A stretch of DNA of 64,000 nucleotides from Sympetrum striolatum (GCA_947579665.1 OX388341.1:2418001-2482000), one strand, 5' to 3'. Positions 34,116 through 46,825 are shown, counted from the stretch's first letter. The notes: generated by a model not told the origin, from the letters alone. Made by a program: numbers and translations.

Positions 34116-37100
34116 TCTGAACATAATTGTAAAATTAAGAAAATCCACATCTATCTTGATGTAGAAAAGATGAAGAGAACGGAGAGATTTCCGAACGAAT
34201 GAAAAGAGGAAAGGCGATGAAAATTGAAAATTATATAACTTCCTGGAGGGAAAAGTATCTCCATTATATCAAGTCCATACGGAACACGCTCTTGAGAAAC
34301 TTGTTAAAATTTCCTTCGTCGAGGAAAAAGAGAATTTGAGATGATCACAATTTGTGAGGAATCCCGCTTAATTTCAATTTTACCGCTCCAAGAATACTAC
34401 TTAGTGCTATCTTTGCAAATGGATTGATAAGGCTGTCTTGCAATACCAATTACAGAATATACACTCTTAAACATTTAAAAAAAATTCTATTTAAATGGGA
34501 CAAAGCTAGTGTTGCTCTTCGAAGCTTTTATCTTACCTTTGAAATGTAGTTATGTGGAGGGAATTTTCGAGTAAATTTACATTTGAATCATTCTGATCAA
34601 ACTGCTGACGACTCCAAATTGCGATAAAATATGCTAAGATGCTAATGTACTCTTTATTGTCTCGTAATGGATTCTGAAATGAAAACCGCTTCTTTTACTG
34701 GGTATTTGTTTTGTGTACCCTTTAAGGACCTTGAGAAAACTACCATTGAAATACCGTTTTCTTCTTCTAAATTCTGACATTTGGGTCAAATTATGATAAC
34801 AGCTCAATTCTTATGAAAATGCATAGCCTAATTACGTTGGTATATAATTGGGACAAATATGTCCCTGTCGCAGCCTATCATTAGAATAGGACGAAAGATA
34901 AACTAACTAGAATTTACTAAATTCATGGAACAAATAGTATGTCCCTTGGTCCTTCATATATCTTGGATGATCTTCAGTAACCACAAGGAAGAAAAAGCAG
35001 GCTCTATTAACTGCTTCGGATTCGCATCTCTTCTTTCGACGAGGATGCTTACTTTTTTAATCCCCGACGTTTTCAAGTCCGTCCACGCGGATATTGAATA
35101 ACTTTGCTCCGGCGGATGAGGTGAAGAAAAACCCGGAGTTTCTCTCAAAGCGTTAATTCGTTCCCTCCTCCAATTACACGAATCAATGGATACCACTGCA
35201 GCCAACTTTCTCCTCGTGGCGAATTCCCGCTTTAAATGCGAATTCGACAAGACGAATTGCAATTACTGCAAATATGAACGATCTAAAATACATGATACCT
35301 TCCGCAAATGGCGCTTCCATGAAAATGGCGGTCTTCCGTCGGCAACCAAAGGTAAGGAGGCACTTTTTCGGACTCCATAAATGTTTGGTTGACATATTGT
35401 TCTCGAAAATTCGGAAATTGAAAGGATGTGTATTTTTACGCGTTTGTCTTAACATGGATTTTAATACGTATTTACTTTAATATATAATGACGCAAAGAGT
35501 TGGAACTTAAAATATCTCACGAGTTGATCCTTTTTCTGCGAAAGAATAAATAAACAAGAAAACATTTGGATACTTTTCGTCCATGAAAACGTCGGTTTTA
35601 TTAATAACTTTATTCGTTTCGAGGAATGTTGTCGAGTAAACAATTTCATTAGCAACCAAACTTTCTTAGAAATAAAAAAACCCCTCTCGAAGTTCTGAAG
35701 GAATATTGTTCGCTCTGAAAGTGAGGATGAAAATGTCACTGTACTTGATAAGAAGTGCAAGACGTGTGCGTTATTTACTTCGATAGAAACGAAGAGATTT
35801 CACGACGCAGCTCTCGAGAAGGCTTCGGTTCCAGCGATACGTTAATCACGTTGTGGAATAAAAATCATTTAAAATCACAGAAATCGGAAAATGGGCTGAC
35901 AAGACGTCGTTTCAACTGGGAATTGCTTTGCCTTCTTCGATTCATTTCATTCATTTTCCTCTTCTCCCCTTCCTCACGCAATTCTTCTTTCCTATCTTTT
36001 CATTTCCGGCATTTCCTTTCTCGTATGTCAAACTCGCGATAATATTTGCTCGAGTTTCCTCGGTCTTAATTAACTCTATCGGAGTTCTTATCTTCAGCGA
36101 TGATGGAAGTTGTCTTCCTGAATTTCTCGTGTTTTCCACGCACCACAAAAGAATGAAATTGGTCTATTCCGCTAATGTACTAAATATATTTTTAAAGGAA
36201 AATTATTCTCAGCTACCGTCGAAGCATAATTACTGAGGAATTGATCAGTAGGGTCTTTTCTTTCTCCAGTCAACCGTAGCTCCCAAAGCTCTCTTTTGCA
36301 AGTTACAAGAAAGTGAGGCCAATCCAGATGATCAGTTTAATTACTGTGGACATTACAAAGTCAATGCCTCGGACATTCAACTACAGTTTGAGACTAAAAA
36401 GGTTGCACGAATGCAAATTAAACTCATTTCAAAATGGGACATATTAGAACAAATAATACTTAGGAATAGAATCACTGGGTTACGTTTCGCATAGTCCATA
36501 TCGCAAATGTATTGTTCGTGCAATACTACAAGAGCGAAAATAGCAGGTTGATGAGCACACTGATCCTCTAAATATTTCTCACGAGTTTATGTCTCAGCTC
36601 ACTGATTTTCTACTTACGATACTTGTATAAGAATTGATTTAAATTGCAATATGAAGTCTCTAATAAAACCAATACCCCTACATTTTTACAATAAGGTTTT
36701 ATTGCGAAACTAATTCGTTGCTTAAAAATGGAATTAATAAGCTTATGTAACGCTGAAGATAGTGATTAGTCATGCAAAGCCTTTCCCACTTTTTTAATCT
36801 TTTCTCAACCGTCCGTATCTTTTCCATTTGTATTATTTTTCATCTTCAATTATATTTTATTGAGTATTATTTCATATTATACGCGTGTATTGCATGATTT
36901 GGTCTAAGAGAAAATATAACCGTTAATACATCGTAAAACATATAATGATTTCGTAGTCTATGGATGTTAATCACTCTTTTGAGCATTTCAGGATTTTTTT
37001 CAACAGCAAAATTCTACTCAACGAATCGATGTAGTTTTAGTTGGTGTAATTGATAAAAGGGGTCGATTTCAATTGTCTAGTTTATAATTCCTGAAAAGAA

Positions 37101-38050
37101 TATAATATCATAAATATTCAATATATCTCAGGATTATTACGATTTGAATCAGCAACACAGTAGGTATTTATAAGTATTATATGGAACGTAAAACAGTTGT
37201 CGAAGTTAATCTTTTTGAGGTAGAAAAGGCACCGAAACCACTTTGTGGCGGCCTCTATTTCTCTGGCGATAAGGTGAGGTTGCGAAACACATGGAAAAAC
37301 ATAGACAACTCAGAAGCGCACATTTCGCAGACTGATGCTCACTGCAAATGTCGAACGAAGCAACGACTTTTAATCCACTTCCAAATATCCGGATTCACAC
37401 TAAACGAACTATTACAAAAATCTAACAAGCATGAGCTTTGTTTTTTGTAAAGCCACACTACACTACACCACGCAAGCGCTAATGACGTGGAAAAGACTCT
37501 TGATTGCACGGATTGTGGTTAGGAGATATACTGAAGCAAAAGCGCATATTTGGGGATCTTGAATCATATTTCGCCGTACACGAATATGTTTTCCATCTCC
37601 GATAGAACGCAGTGAAAGTAATCTTGAATTAATTCGGAAGATCAATTTCCCATTTAGTTGAAAGACACGGCCAGAACTGCTGCAACTGGTCAGAGAATTT
37701 TATTGGAAAATGTCTCGTTACGTCTTCACAGTCAACAATTTTCCAAATTAAATTGTTTTATTTGAAGAATTTTCAACTGAATGACCGATGTTTCCGCTTC
37801 AATAAGCTTGCTCAAACGCTATTACTTTAGTGACTCTATGCTCTATTTTCCTTTTTTCTCAGTTTCTGGAAGTCGTGGCGAATTTTGGGATTCTTTAGCA
37901 ACACTCCATCGAAGTTACCCACGAATGACAGCGTTCACTTCGCATATTTTGGAAGTATTTCCTCACGGTTTTCGTACTAAAAAATGAAATTCCATATTTT
38001 TTTACTTGCCGGGGACTTTGAATCATTCGCTACCGAATTAAGGAAGAACG
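34116..38050. other. no gene recognised
   Basis: No recognisable gene or element. Overlapping open frames on both strands at about 34950-35460 are more GC-rich than average (for example minus 34954-35262, plus 35186-35380 with a donor-like CAAAG|GTAAGG at 35350), but neither strand shows a known domain, so no call is made. Confidence 0.45.
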
Positions 38051-38099
38051 TTGATGTATTCCATAAGTCCGTCGATTCGTCGTTCCCCCATGCAGACGA

Positions 38100-38170
38100 G
38101 CACGAAGGCAGGAGGTGAGTATAAAAGGCTGTCTCTTATCTCCCCCTCCCCTCCCCCCCTCCCCCAGACC
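38100..38170 (+). promoter_or_regulatory. TATA-like box with splice-like signals and G4 tract
   Basis: GGAG|GTGAGT at 38111-38120 is a textbook splice donor that runs into TATAAAAGG (38120-38128). A C-rich run (38142-38165) ends in CCCCCAG at 38167, which could serve as an acceptor. The minus strand of this run has four G-tracts of 4-7 separated by single A, a strong G-quadruplex motif. It can be read as a core promoter or as a 53-bp intron (38115-38167); the sequence does not decide. Confidence 0.35.
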
Positions 38171-38300
38171 CTCCCCGCATACTACACGTCCCTTTCCTGT
38201 ACAGTTTGTTTGTCTCAGAGGCCAAGTGCATACGTGTTCCATCGAACCCACTAAACGACCCGTAATTCCCCCACTTCTCTCTCTTCTTCTTCTTTGGAAG

Positions 38301-38394
38301 CCGATTTCGCCTTCCATCATACGCGATGTTGTGTCCAAATTGCTGAGAAATTCTCTTCGAGAAGTTGACGATGAAATTCTTTTCGTTTTCGGAG
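38301..38394 (+). CDS. candidate internal exon, product unknown
   Basis: A 94-nt segment preceded by a strong pyrimidine tract ending TTTGGAAG and followed by GGAG|GTGAGC, a good donor. The open phase reads PISPSIIRDVVSKLLRNS then LREVDDEILFVFG and ends in phase 1. The mix of hydrophobic and charged residues looks like a real helix-strand segment. The same phase stays open across both splice-like sites (38115-38525), which weakens the case for an exon over a simple long frame. No family was recognised. Confidence 0.3.
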
Positions 38395-40503
38395 GTGAGC
38401 AAACGTTTCCTTCACTTTGTCTTTACTTTTTAAAACCACCGAAGGTCTATCGAATTTCAATTTTCTCTTTAATAAATTCTTCAATTCTCTCTTTTTATCT
38501 ACCCAGTTTAATGTTCGTTAATTGAGGCTTACTTACAGACTAGATGGGATAAGAAAGAGGCTTACTACAGAGGTACTCACAGACCTAGATGTGTGTAATA
38601 AGGATATGAAAAATGGTTGTGGAAACGGTTTTTCCCCCCCTTAGCTCTGCCGCGATCACTTTTTCTGAGTCATTGGGCTGAAATTATATCGTGTTGTAAC
38701 ATCTTTTGCATATAAATGCTTTTCAGGAAATCTTCTTTCTTCTCTCACTCGTGAGGGAGGATACTCATCATTGCCTCCATTTTACGACTTCGCTCTTTGT
38801 ACTCTTACATACGCTATTTTTTCTCTAATATGTGATTCTGTCCTCCACTTACAGGTTGCGATAGAATAGACATGTCAAAGATTAATAAGAAATAATTATA
38901 AAAAAGAAGAGAAAACTTTCTATTTTCGAAAATTAATTACTATCTAATGTATTTATATTTTGTGAAGTATAAGATATCGGTCATTAACTGCCAAAGTCCC
39001 CTTCTAAAGTTTCGCTGCGTTCGTCATTTCTAGAGTAGTGGCCAATATCGCCTCTCCCGAGTTGGAAGCAACTCTCTTTCTCCAGTGAGGTGGCCTCTGC
39101 GTATATTCGAATTCCTCCAATCAGAATTCGTATTTGGACAGTCTCTAATAAGTCGAAATGCTGGCCCTAAGGCGAGGAAGAGCACAGGTATGACCGGAAA
39201 TGATGTCATCGACTGCACCTAACAGATAAAAATACGCTTCACCGCTGCTCCGTAAAACATTGGTTTGACCGATATCGTTTACAAAACAAGATATAAATAA
39301 ATTAGACGGTTACTTTTCAAATTTTGAAAGCTTTTGATCCATAAAATAATGCGCGTTCTTTATTTATAAAATGTGGGTGTCGGTTATTTCTCAACCTTTA
39401 TTTGCAGTTGATGATGTGGTATTGCTGCGAATCAAAAGTCGTTTCTCTTCGGTTCCCTCCATGTCGTTTCTGAGGCTGGCCCAGCTGACGACAGCTATTG
39501 AGTGGTTAACGCGTTCTTATCAAATCTTTCAATGTAACTGATAGAAAATTCTACGCCGAAAATATTTAAAAATTCAACCATTATTACTCATATTTATTAC
39601 GTATATTTTTCGAATATTTGTCTTAGTTTTTACATTTTTAAACAGGTATTTTCGATTCCTGAATGTAATTCTTGCATTTAGATAAACTTCTTCACTTCTA
39701 ACTTCTTTAAATTATAATGGAAAGCTTGAGCAATTATTTCAAGGAAATGTCGTATTCATAAATATCATCGATTGTGTGGCCATTAAACTGGTGGTATTTT
39801 ATGAAAACACAAGCAAGTTGACAAAGAATGACATTATTTATACAAATACAAACAGACCTCCGATGCTTATTTGTAAAAATAAATTTATTCTTCGCCATTT
39901 TACTTTTTCATAAATATTTCCACAATTTGATCTACTTAATTCAATTTACAATCTCATTTAGCTTCTAAAGTTTTCCTTTTGGTGAGTTGATATCGTTTTT
40001 TAACTTTATTAAGAAGTAATTACAGTTCCTTGAGAATGAGTTTCTTTAGATCGTTCAACAGCTTCTTCTGTCTGCCGAACAGTTTTTAATTGACTATTTT
40101 TAACATTCAATTTCCATGATTTTTCTGTTGATTATTAAATGCTTAACTTACAAAAGCGCGCTAACGAAATCCCGTTGAAATCCTCCAAAACACGGCTTCC
40201 AAAATACTCTATGAGATGCCTTCCTTCGAAAACTCTTTATTGGCACACTTGGATATAATAAGATTCCTTTCCCTGGTTTAAATGACTTTCCATCTGCGAT
40301 CCGTCGGCGATCCATTTAATCCTCATGTTAAAGAAATCGGAGATTAGCTTCCTCCACATCTTCGTTTCCCACTAAATTATTTTCCATTTTCCTCCATTTC
40401 ATAACTTTCCCTACTATCTTTTCACGGATTGCCGCAACATTTTCAGAGTTTGTCCTCCAAAATAACCAATTTCGCCACTAAAGATCCTCTTCCCCCTCCA
40501 TCC
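38395..40503. other. no gene recognised
   Basis: AT-rich DNA, no gene or element recognised. Confidence 0.5.
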
Positions 40504-40854
40504 TCATTTTTCCACAATCAAATTGTATGCACTCGCATGCTCCTTTCCCATAATCGCTTTAACGGGGTCAGTTAAGGCTGAGAAGGATTCTTTCACATCA
40601 CTCGGTAAAGATGCATCGTTAAAACTATTTTTCGAGTGCGACTCGCGTGATTGTGGAAATAAAGTGCACAAATGGTCACGCACGAACAAGTGAAGCGTTT
40701 CCGTCCGCCTGCGCAAAAGTGGAAGGTCGTTTTCCACTTGGCGAAGGCACTTGCACAGCTGCCATCGCTTTTCGAGAAAATGAATAACGATGGAAAGGTT
40801 GGCAGAAATGTAGCAGATTTCTTGTGAGAGATCATTCTGCACGATCCGTTGCAC
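40504..40854 (-). CDS. orphan open frame, product unknown
   Basis: A 116-codon minus-strand frame, less AT-rich than its flanks, with a protein-like composition: predicted helices around HFLEKRWQLCKCLRQ and a basic LLRRRTETLHLF stretch, ending in a TGA after YNLIVEK. There is no ATG at its 5' end. An acceptor-like CAG at plus 40837-40839 would make it a 3'-terminal coding exon starting at 40836. An alternative minus-strand frame (40593-40835) overlaps it and is less protein-like. No domain recognised. It could still be chance. Confidence 0.3.
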   Translation of the reverse strand: MQRIVQNDLSQEICYISANLSIVIHFLEKRWQLCKCLRQVENDLPLLRRRTETLHLFVRDHLCTLFPQSRESHSKNSFNDASLPSDVKESFSALTDPVKAIMGKEHASAYNLIVEK

Positions 40855-42849
40855 TTTACAATTCGATCAAAAATTCAATAAAACTAAATAAATAATACAG
40901 CAACGCAACAACATCTGAACTGAAATGACGTCGTCTCAGTTATGGTCTTCGTTTGAGTTAGATGTTTTCGAGTGTTTTTGTTTCATCAACGGGTTTTGAT
41001 AACTTCTGAAGACGATGTTGAAAGACCCTCTTCTACGAATGGGTTGCACATTTTATCAATTGCGCATAAATTCACGGTGCTTAACTTAAAAATATTACTG
41101 CAAGAAAGGTGTGCACAGTGAGAAAAAGATCCACTCAGTCTTAATTGACTCCTTCTCCCTATTTAATTGGCGCCCTCTTTCCATTGCGGTTCCTCATTTC
41201 CGGATCTTCTTCTCCAATTGCGTCAACTTATGTTTTCACTCTCAAAACCTATTTCCTGAGGAAGTTCCATAATTTCAAAACGTATTTTAAAAAAGGCGTT
41301 TTTCATCTGTCCTCGGATGAACCGTATTATTCGAGGACTCTTTCGGCAACTTCCCTCCGTCGGTGGATTTAAGCGCATTTCTCACAAAAGAAAGCTAACG
41401 AACGACGAGTTTTGTCCGCCGAACAACTATTTTGAAAATATTCGTTCATTAAACAAGATTGGCTATTTAAAAATCTGACCAAACTGCGAGAAAATTAGAA
41501 AATGAGCAAACGCGAGGTAGGTCGTTTTCAATTCTACCCAGTCGAAGGCTATTCGAAAATTATATCCTTATCTATCCATCGCGTATTGATTATCATTGTG
41601 AGTGTATACTACTGTAGGTGTACCGGTCGATTAAAATAGATATATACAGAATTTAAAGGCTATTAGAAATAGACTGTATTAAAATTATCGTAATAATCGA
41701 CAGTTCTAAGATTTCCTCCGATTCCAGCCTTAAATGACGTCATTTGTAGGGACCTATTCCAATTACTATGGTTCGAATTACTACCAAATTTGCTCAGTTT
41801 ATCTTCAGATGCAGAAATGGAGGAATCATCGGTTTCCAAAGTATACTTTCTGTATATTTACTATTCATCGGTTACCAAATACACGTTTTTGCAGAAATAT
41901 TTCTTTTGACGACTCATTTTTTACTTTTGCGAAGTAAAAGATGGTTGTAATTAAAGTCATTTATGGTTAGCATTACAAACCATGGGCATTCTACACTTGG
42001 GAAACGATAAAGAAATGGATCTAAGCGATTGGTAATTCACCCATTTAATATAATTTGAGTTTTTCTAACTTGATGATCGAATGATTCTCAAGCGAATTAA
42101 CTTGTCATGTTAACTGCTCTCCTGGATTGTGTTTCCTCTCCATCTCCGGGAGCGCCTTCATTTCCCTCTTACGACACCCTTTCTCTGCTTGAACACCTTC
42201 TGCATCTGCTTAACCATCGGACTCTCGATGGAAAATATCGTGCACACAAAGAATCCCTTTCTCTCAACGATAATGTATACCTGTTTTCAGTCGGCAAACA
42301 TCAGTCTTCCTCGAGTTTGCGATTCTCCCCCTAACTTCCATCATCGCAATGGTTTTAACCGATCGCACTTAGATTTCGGCGCATTCATACAGTGTTCATT
42401 AAAACACCGCTGCTCATCCAAAGAAGCACTCTTTTAATAGTATACGAGTCATTCATCATTTTCAACGATATACACACGTTATACAAATGCGAGTGTCCCC
42501 TTTATATAGAAACGAGGCATCGGCAGATTTTGATGCACCTTTGTTCCCTTTTTATTTGTTCAACGTGGGCTTTAAACCGATCACAGCCATCTTTTTACTT
42601 TTCCATATTTCCAATCAAGGGATACGCATCGTTGGCTGTTTCGCTACAGATTTCCCGAGAAACGTAAAATACGAAAAGAGGTCGCTTTTGCTTTGGCCTA
42701 TTGAAGAATGTCGAAGCCACCAAAGAGCGGAAAACCTCACCCAGGTGAGTGAGAGATTCTTTCTTTCCTTCCACTGTGTGGACTTCCAGCTTCGGCCACA
42801 GTTTGTGTGTCTGCAATCTGCTGGTCGAACGTGGACAATTATCTAAATA
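40855..42849. other. no gene recognised; one weak exon candidate
   Basis: Nothing firm. At 42650-42744 an open segment lies between an acceptor-like TTTCGCTACAG and the strong donor CCCAG|GTGAGT (42741-42750); its frame reads DFPRNVKYEKRSLLLWP and continues to AENLTQ. No homologue is recognised. Confidence 0.35.
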
Positions 42850-43390
42850 TCTCTATATATAAAATCGAAATACTGTGGGTGTGTTTGTCTTAGACTGGAG
42901 ACCACACCGTTTGTCCGATTTGCTTCCAACCTTATATAAGTGTCATCTGGAGGGAATCACTGTTGCCTTTTCATCCGACAATTTACGGGGTTCGAACCCA
43001 GTTCGCGCAGATAGTTTTCCATAAAGAATACACTTAAAACTCATTTTTATTGCATGCAGGGTTCATTTCTTTTGCAAAATCAAAGTAGATGGAATAGTCG
43101 CGCGTTAACGAGACAAACACCTAAAGAACGGAAATTGAATATTATTTTTATTTTGGCCATGGAACCGTTTTCAAATCGAAATTTCGACAAAATACGCGTT
43201 AACTTTCCAAAATGTTTGAGGTTGTAAACAACCAATGTGATTGTTGAATCCATGCATTTTCCTGTGTCGTAAGAATAGCTTGGGTTATTAGTTGTGTATA
43301 CTAAAGGGTATTTATTCATTGCACGACCGACTACTTGAATTTAACCTACTTCTGTATTCCCTGTTGAAAATCAACGGGCGCTTCAGCTAG
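42850..43390 (+). mobile_element. complete non-autonomous Helitron, 541 bp
   Basis: Helitrons move by rolling-circle replication using a Rep/helicase supplied in trans. This copy has both hallmarks. It begins TCTCTATATATAAAAT directly after an A. It ends CTAG (43387-43390) directly before a T, as expected for insertion between A and T without target duplication. Just upstream of the end is an 8-bp hairpin (43360-43378, CCTGTTGA / TCAACGGG, loop AAA), followed by 8 nt and CTAG. There are no terminal inverted repeats and no Rep/helicase coding region. The copy at 31919-32335 is a relative. Its orientation is set by the hairpin at the 3' end. Confidence 0.88.
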
Positions 43391-44261
43391 TTGCATATAA
43401 ACCTAATCGAATCGACTATCTTAGATTTCGTTATATTAATTTCTATAGAGGAGAGCTCTTGGTGGTGTGCTGACGAAACTGCGATTCCAAGAAAAGTCTG
43501 TGTTCTTCAGGATTATATTGTAAGGTTGAACTTCTAAGTTCCAAACACGGACAAATTTAGAGAAAAAACATTATTTACTCTTATCATTATTTCCACCCAC
43601 GCAATTTTTATTACTTAAAACGATTCCACAGAAACAGATAAGAAGACAGCGTGAACTCAGACCTCGAGTTAATTTCCAGAAGGAAACAAACCGTTTTACG
43701 CATTTAAGCAATGAAAAATGTCATCAACCTCAATCTAAATAAATCGACGAAGGAACGTACTATGAGAGATAAATCCAGCCATTTCAATTAAATCGAAAAC
43801 TTGTTGTTCATATTCAAAGAGCCTCGGATTCTATTCTTTGAAAGCTGCTTTGTTTTCAGTGTAACAGGAGGAATTCCTCGAAGTAGTCTTCCCTTTCTAA
43901 GGCAATCAATTGAGGTCTTCCTATATATTTCATAGGATTCGTCGACCATATTCGTGGGGGCGCTCCTCCGCACGAAGGGATGTGTTCAAAGATATCCTCG
44001 GAATCAAGGTCACTCTTTTCCCTTACTTTCCCGCGAGAAATATGTGAATAAATATTAATAACTAGAATTCCTTAAAGGCATACTGACAATGCAAATACCC
44101 GAACGTTTCAGCCATTTCCCACTTCGTTGGAAGTCCGCCGATGTGATTTCCGAATTATAGATTTTCGTCGATTGATCGCAGAGTCCTCATTTTCTAGTTG
44201 CATTTTCTGACCAAACAGGACAGGACTTAACCAGGCGCCGAGGCTTTCATCTGCAAGACGA
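43391..44261. other. no gene recognised
   Basis: AT-rich spacer between the Helitron and a SINE remnant; nothing recognised. Confidence 0.5.
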
Positions 44262-44340
44262 GCGGGACGATCTAGAGGTCGTTTGCCCTGGAAGTGGGAG
44301 ATCCGGCTTCACATCCCGGATATCTTATATTCGGTTTTTT
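44262..44340 (+). mobile_element. SINE family B remnant
   Basis: GCCCTGGAAGTGGGAGATCCGG is almost the same as the middle of the SINE at 51430-51545 (CCCTGGAAGTGGGAGA). It is followed by GGCTTCACATCCCGG, a decayed B-box. The A-box side (ATCTAGAGGTC) is degenerate. Only the tRNA-like head is recognisable. Confidence 0.6.
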
Positions 44341-46429
44341 CTCTAGCAATCAGGTGTACCTTGACTTACATTCATTCTACTTAGTCTTCACTTATAATTT
44401 ATGTATTTATGAACAGAGGCAACCATTTCCAAGGAGGTCTTGAGTCTATGGAAAAGCATCCATTTTCAATACGAATCAGAGATATAATTAAGAAGAGTAA
44501 CTCTAAATCCCGACTGCCGTCCAAAATGGCCGCTGTTCCGAGATGAACAGAATTAAAAGAGAGAGCAATGGAATGATCCACGAGGACTGTGGACCACAAA
44601 TGTCTTTTCATTCAATCCCATTGATACCCTTTTACAAACTTAAAAATTAAAATTCAGAATGAATATGTCTTAAGAAGATTGCCTGCGTGATTGAGTCCCG
44701 CCTCTTTTGGTAGATAAACTCATCACGCGAAATACCGACTTGAGTAAATCTTGAGTAAATTTTGTCTAACCTCTTGTTAGAAGTTTTAAAGAGTTCTTCT
44801 TCGCCAGCATACTGCGTTGTGGCCGATTCCGGAATCGAAGGAAGGGCCAATGTGATGAAGTATTAGAATTCATTCGGCAACTCGAGGACTCATTCGTGGA
44901 AGTGAATGAAGAAATAATTAGACACTAGGAATAATAAATTCTTCGCAATACATACCTTTAATTGCGAACCCTATGAAAAGCCGATCGTCTCTGATTGGGG
45001 CCTCATTGCTTTGTTTTGCTGAAGAACTCGAGCATTCACAGCGTGAATTCTTTCGTTCCTCGTCTGTTTCAGCACAAACACTCCGAATGACTCGTTCTTC
45101 CCGAGGAGCACCTCTTACTTCAAGTGCGTTTCAGAGCTTTCCGATCTTCCTTTGTCTTCGAGCGGTGCTTTCAATGATTTGCGTTGGAGTGATTCGATTG
45201 GAAGCGTCGCAACATTTTTAAGAATCCGTTCGACGAAATTTTCCCGAAAATATTAGGAAAGGCAATCGGGTTTTAAGCAGTTCTGTTAGTCTTTTATCTT
45301 GATTCTTTAGCAGACATATAAAAAAGGATCCAGAAATTTGTTACGGGGCTTTTATACTGTTTCTGAATACACTCATCTTTAAGCACCAATACAAATTTAT
45401 ATAAATCTGAAATGATTGTGTGTTAATATTATATTTTGGGTTGTTATTTTCAGCTTCTTGTTTCATGGAAATTGGTTATTTTGCAATAACTGCTCCTCCG
45501 ATGCTTATCATTCTCTTTGCCAATTATTTCCTCGGCGCGCATCTACTAAGTACCACCGAAATTACTTCTTCGAAATCACTTGTGGTTTTCTCCTTTCACT
45601 GTTCTTCCTTATTACGTCGAAAGGCCGAAGCAATCAATGTCCTTTCTCATTCATTATCTCATTTCAATAATTGAGCAAAAACTCGAAATGATCAAAAGTA
45701 TAATTGCTGTAAACTGCAATTATATTTTTGAAATGTAAAATAACAATTAAATTAATAACGCTAAATGAAATTATTGAAATCATAACTGTTGATTATCCAC
45801 TCATTTATTCAGTTTTTCTATATTTTCAAATTGTTTCGAATGGTTTTTTGTTATTTGCTAATTCATTAGGTAAAGAGAATCACGATATAATGTACATCTT
45901 AAAGCAATTTCCAAAACAATAGTCTTTGTTGTTTCAGTAATTTTTGATATTTTTTCGTAACTATTTATTTATAAATTATTAATTTTGATTATCATATGTA
46001 TTATTTTATTCATTCTTACTTAATTATTCGTATACTCACGGGCGAGCACAAAATCACAAGGCTTCTTTTGGGATCAAAGTCGAAAAATAAGATCGATATA
46101 TTGAATCGAATTATCACGATATCAAATTGAAAAATACTTTCAATAATGAGAACAATATTTCTTTTCTTTCTTACGGTTTTTCAATTTCCCAATCCGCATT
46201 TCCAATCAAATTTTACAAAGGACTAAAGGTCTGCAAATCAAACAAATTTTTAACTGGTAGCGGAGAATTGGAGGTGAGATGAATTAATTTATAATTTCCA
46301 TATATTTTCGCAAATAATACGACCTTTAGATATCATGAGGTATAAATTTTTGTCATAGTTTTACATTTTTAGCATATATCCATACTGCAAGGATAAGAAG
46401 CAATGAACCGCATATGCATTTAATTTAGA
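44341..46429. other. no gene recognised
   Basis: No gene or repeat recognised; several motif-free short frames. Confidence 0.5.
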
Positions 46430-46708
46430 TCACCGATCATGATTTCGATAATAAAACTGTGCAGAGTATTCGGAATTATGTCCTATTCTTAATTTTCTGA
46501 ACGAGCAAATTTTATTTTCTTGCATTTGCCTTGTGATTGCTGCAAACGCTCGTGCATTCGGGTAATCAGCTTGACTATATACAGTCCGACCGCCAACTTC
46601 GACGCCCCATCCGCCTGGTGTGCCGCGCGCGCTGATCTGCGTTAACTTCGTGATATAAATTCGATTTTTGAGGTAACTGATGAACTTAGAGGTTTTTAAT
46701 GGACGCAT
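46430..46708 (-). CDS. orphan 92-codon ORF, product unknown
   Basis: An ATG-to-TGA frame (ATG at 46706-46708) with strongly protein-like composition. It runs from a basic N-terminus (MRPLKTSKFISYLKNRIYI) through a Gly/Val core (ARGTPGGWGVEVGGRTVYS) and an Ala-rich helix (YPNARAFAAITRQMQEN) to a basic aromatic C-terminus. The central 46540-46650 is clearly more GC- and CpG-rich than the AT-rich flanks, unlike other frames here. No splice sites interrupt it and no upstream Shine-Dalgarno-like sequence is visible. I do not recognise a family. It could be a single-exon host gene, an exon, or DNA transferred from a virus or bacterium. Confidence 0.4.
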   Translation of the reverse strand: MRPLKTSKFISYLKNRIYITKLTQISARGTPGGWGVEVGGRTVYSQADYPNARAFAAITRQMQENKICSFRKLRIGHNSEYSAQFYYRNHDR

Positions 46709-46807
46709 ATAATTAATTTGATGTTTTTTCAGAAACTTTTCTGAAGGAAGTTTTTCTCAAGGAAATAGAACGAAATTTCTTAGCCGACTACATTTTTCAT
46801 TGCATTC

Positions 46808-46825
46808 TGCCGAAAATTTTCGGCA
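46808..46825. repeat. 18-bp perfect palindrome
   Basis: TGCCGAAAATTTTCGGCA reads the same on both strands. It lies about 100 bp upstream of the ORF at 46430-46708 (minus), so it could be a dimeric protein-binding site, but nothing else supports that. Confidence 0.7.

Noticed and set aside
34954..35460. Overlapping frames on both strands with a donor-like CAAAG|GTAAGG
   Set aside because: Both strands look equally plausible and neither shows a domain; no basis for choosing.
41005..41030. CTGAAGA...GAAA resembling the hammerhead-like core
   Set aside because: No stem II can form between the two boxes and no palindrome follows GAAA.
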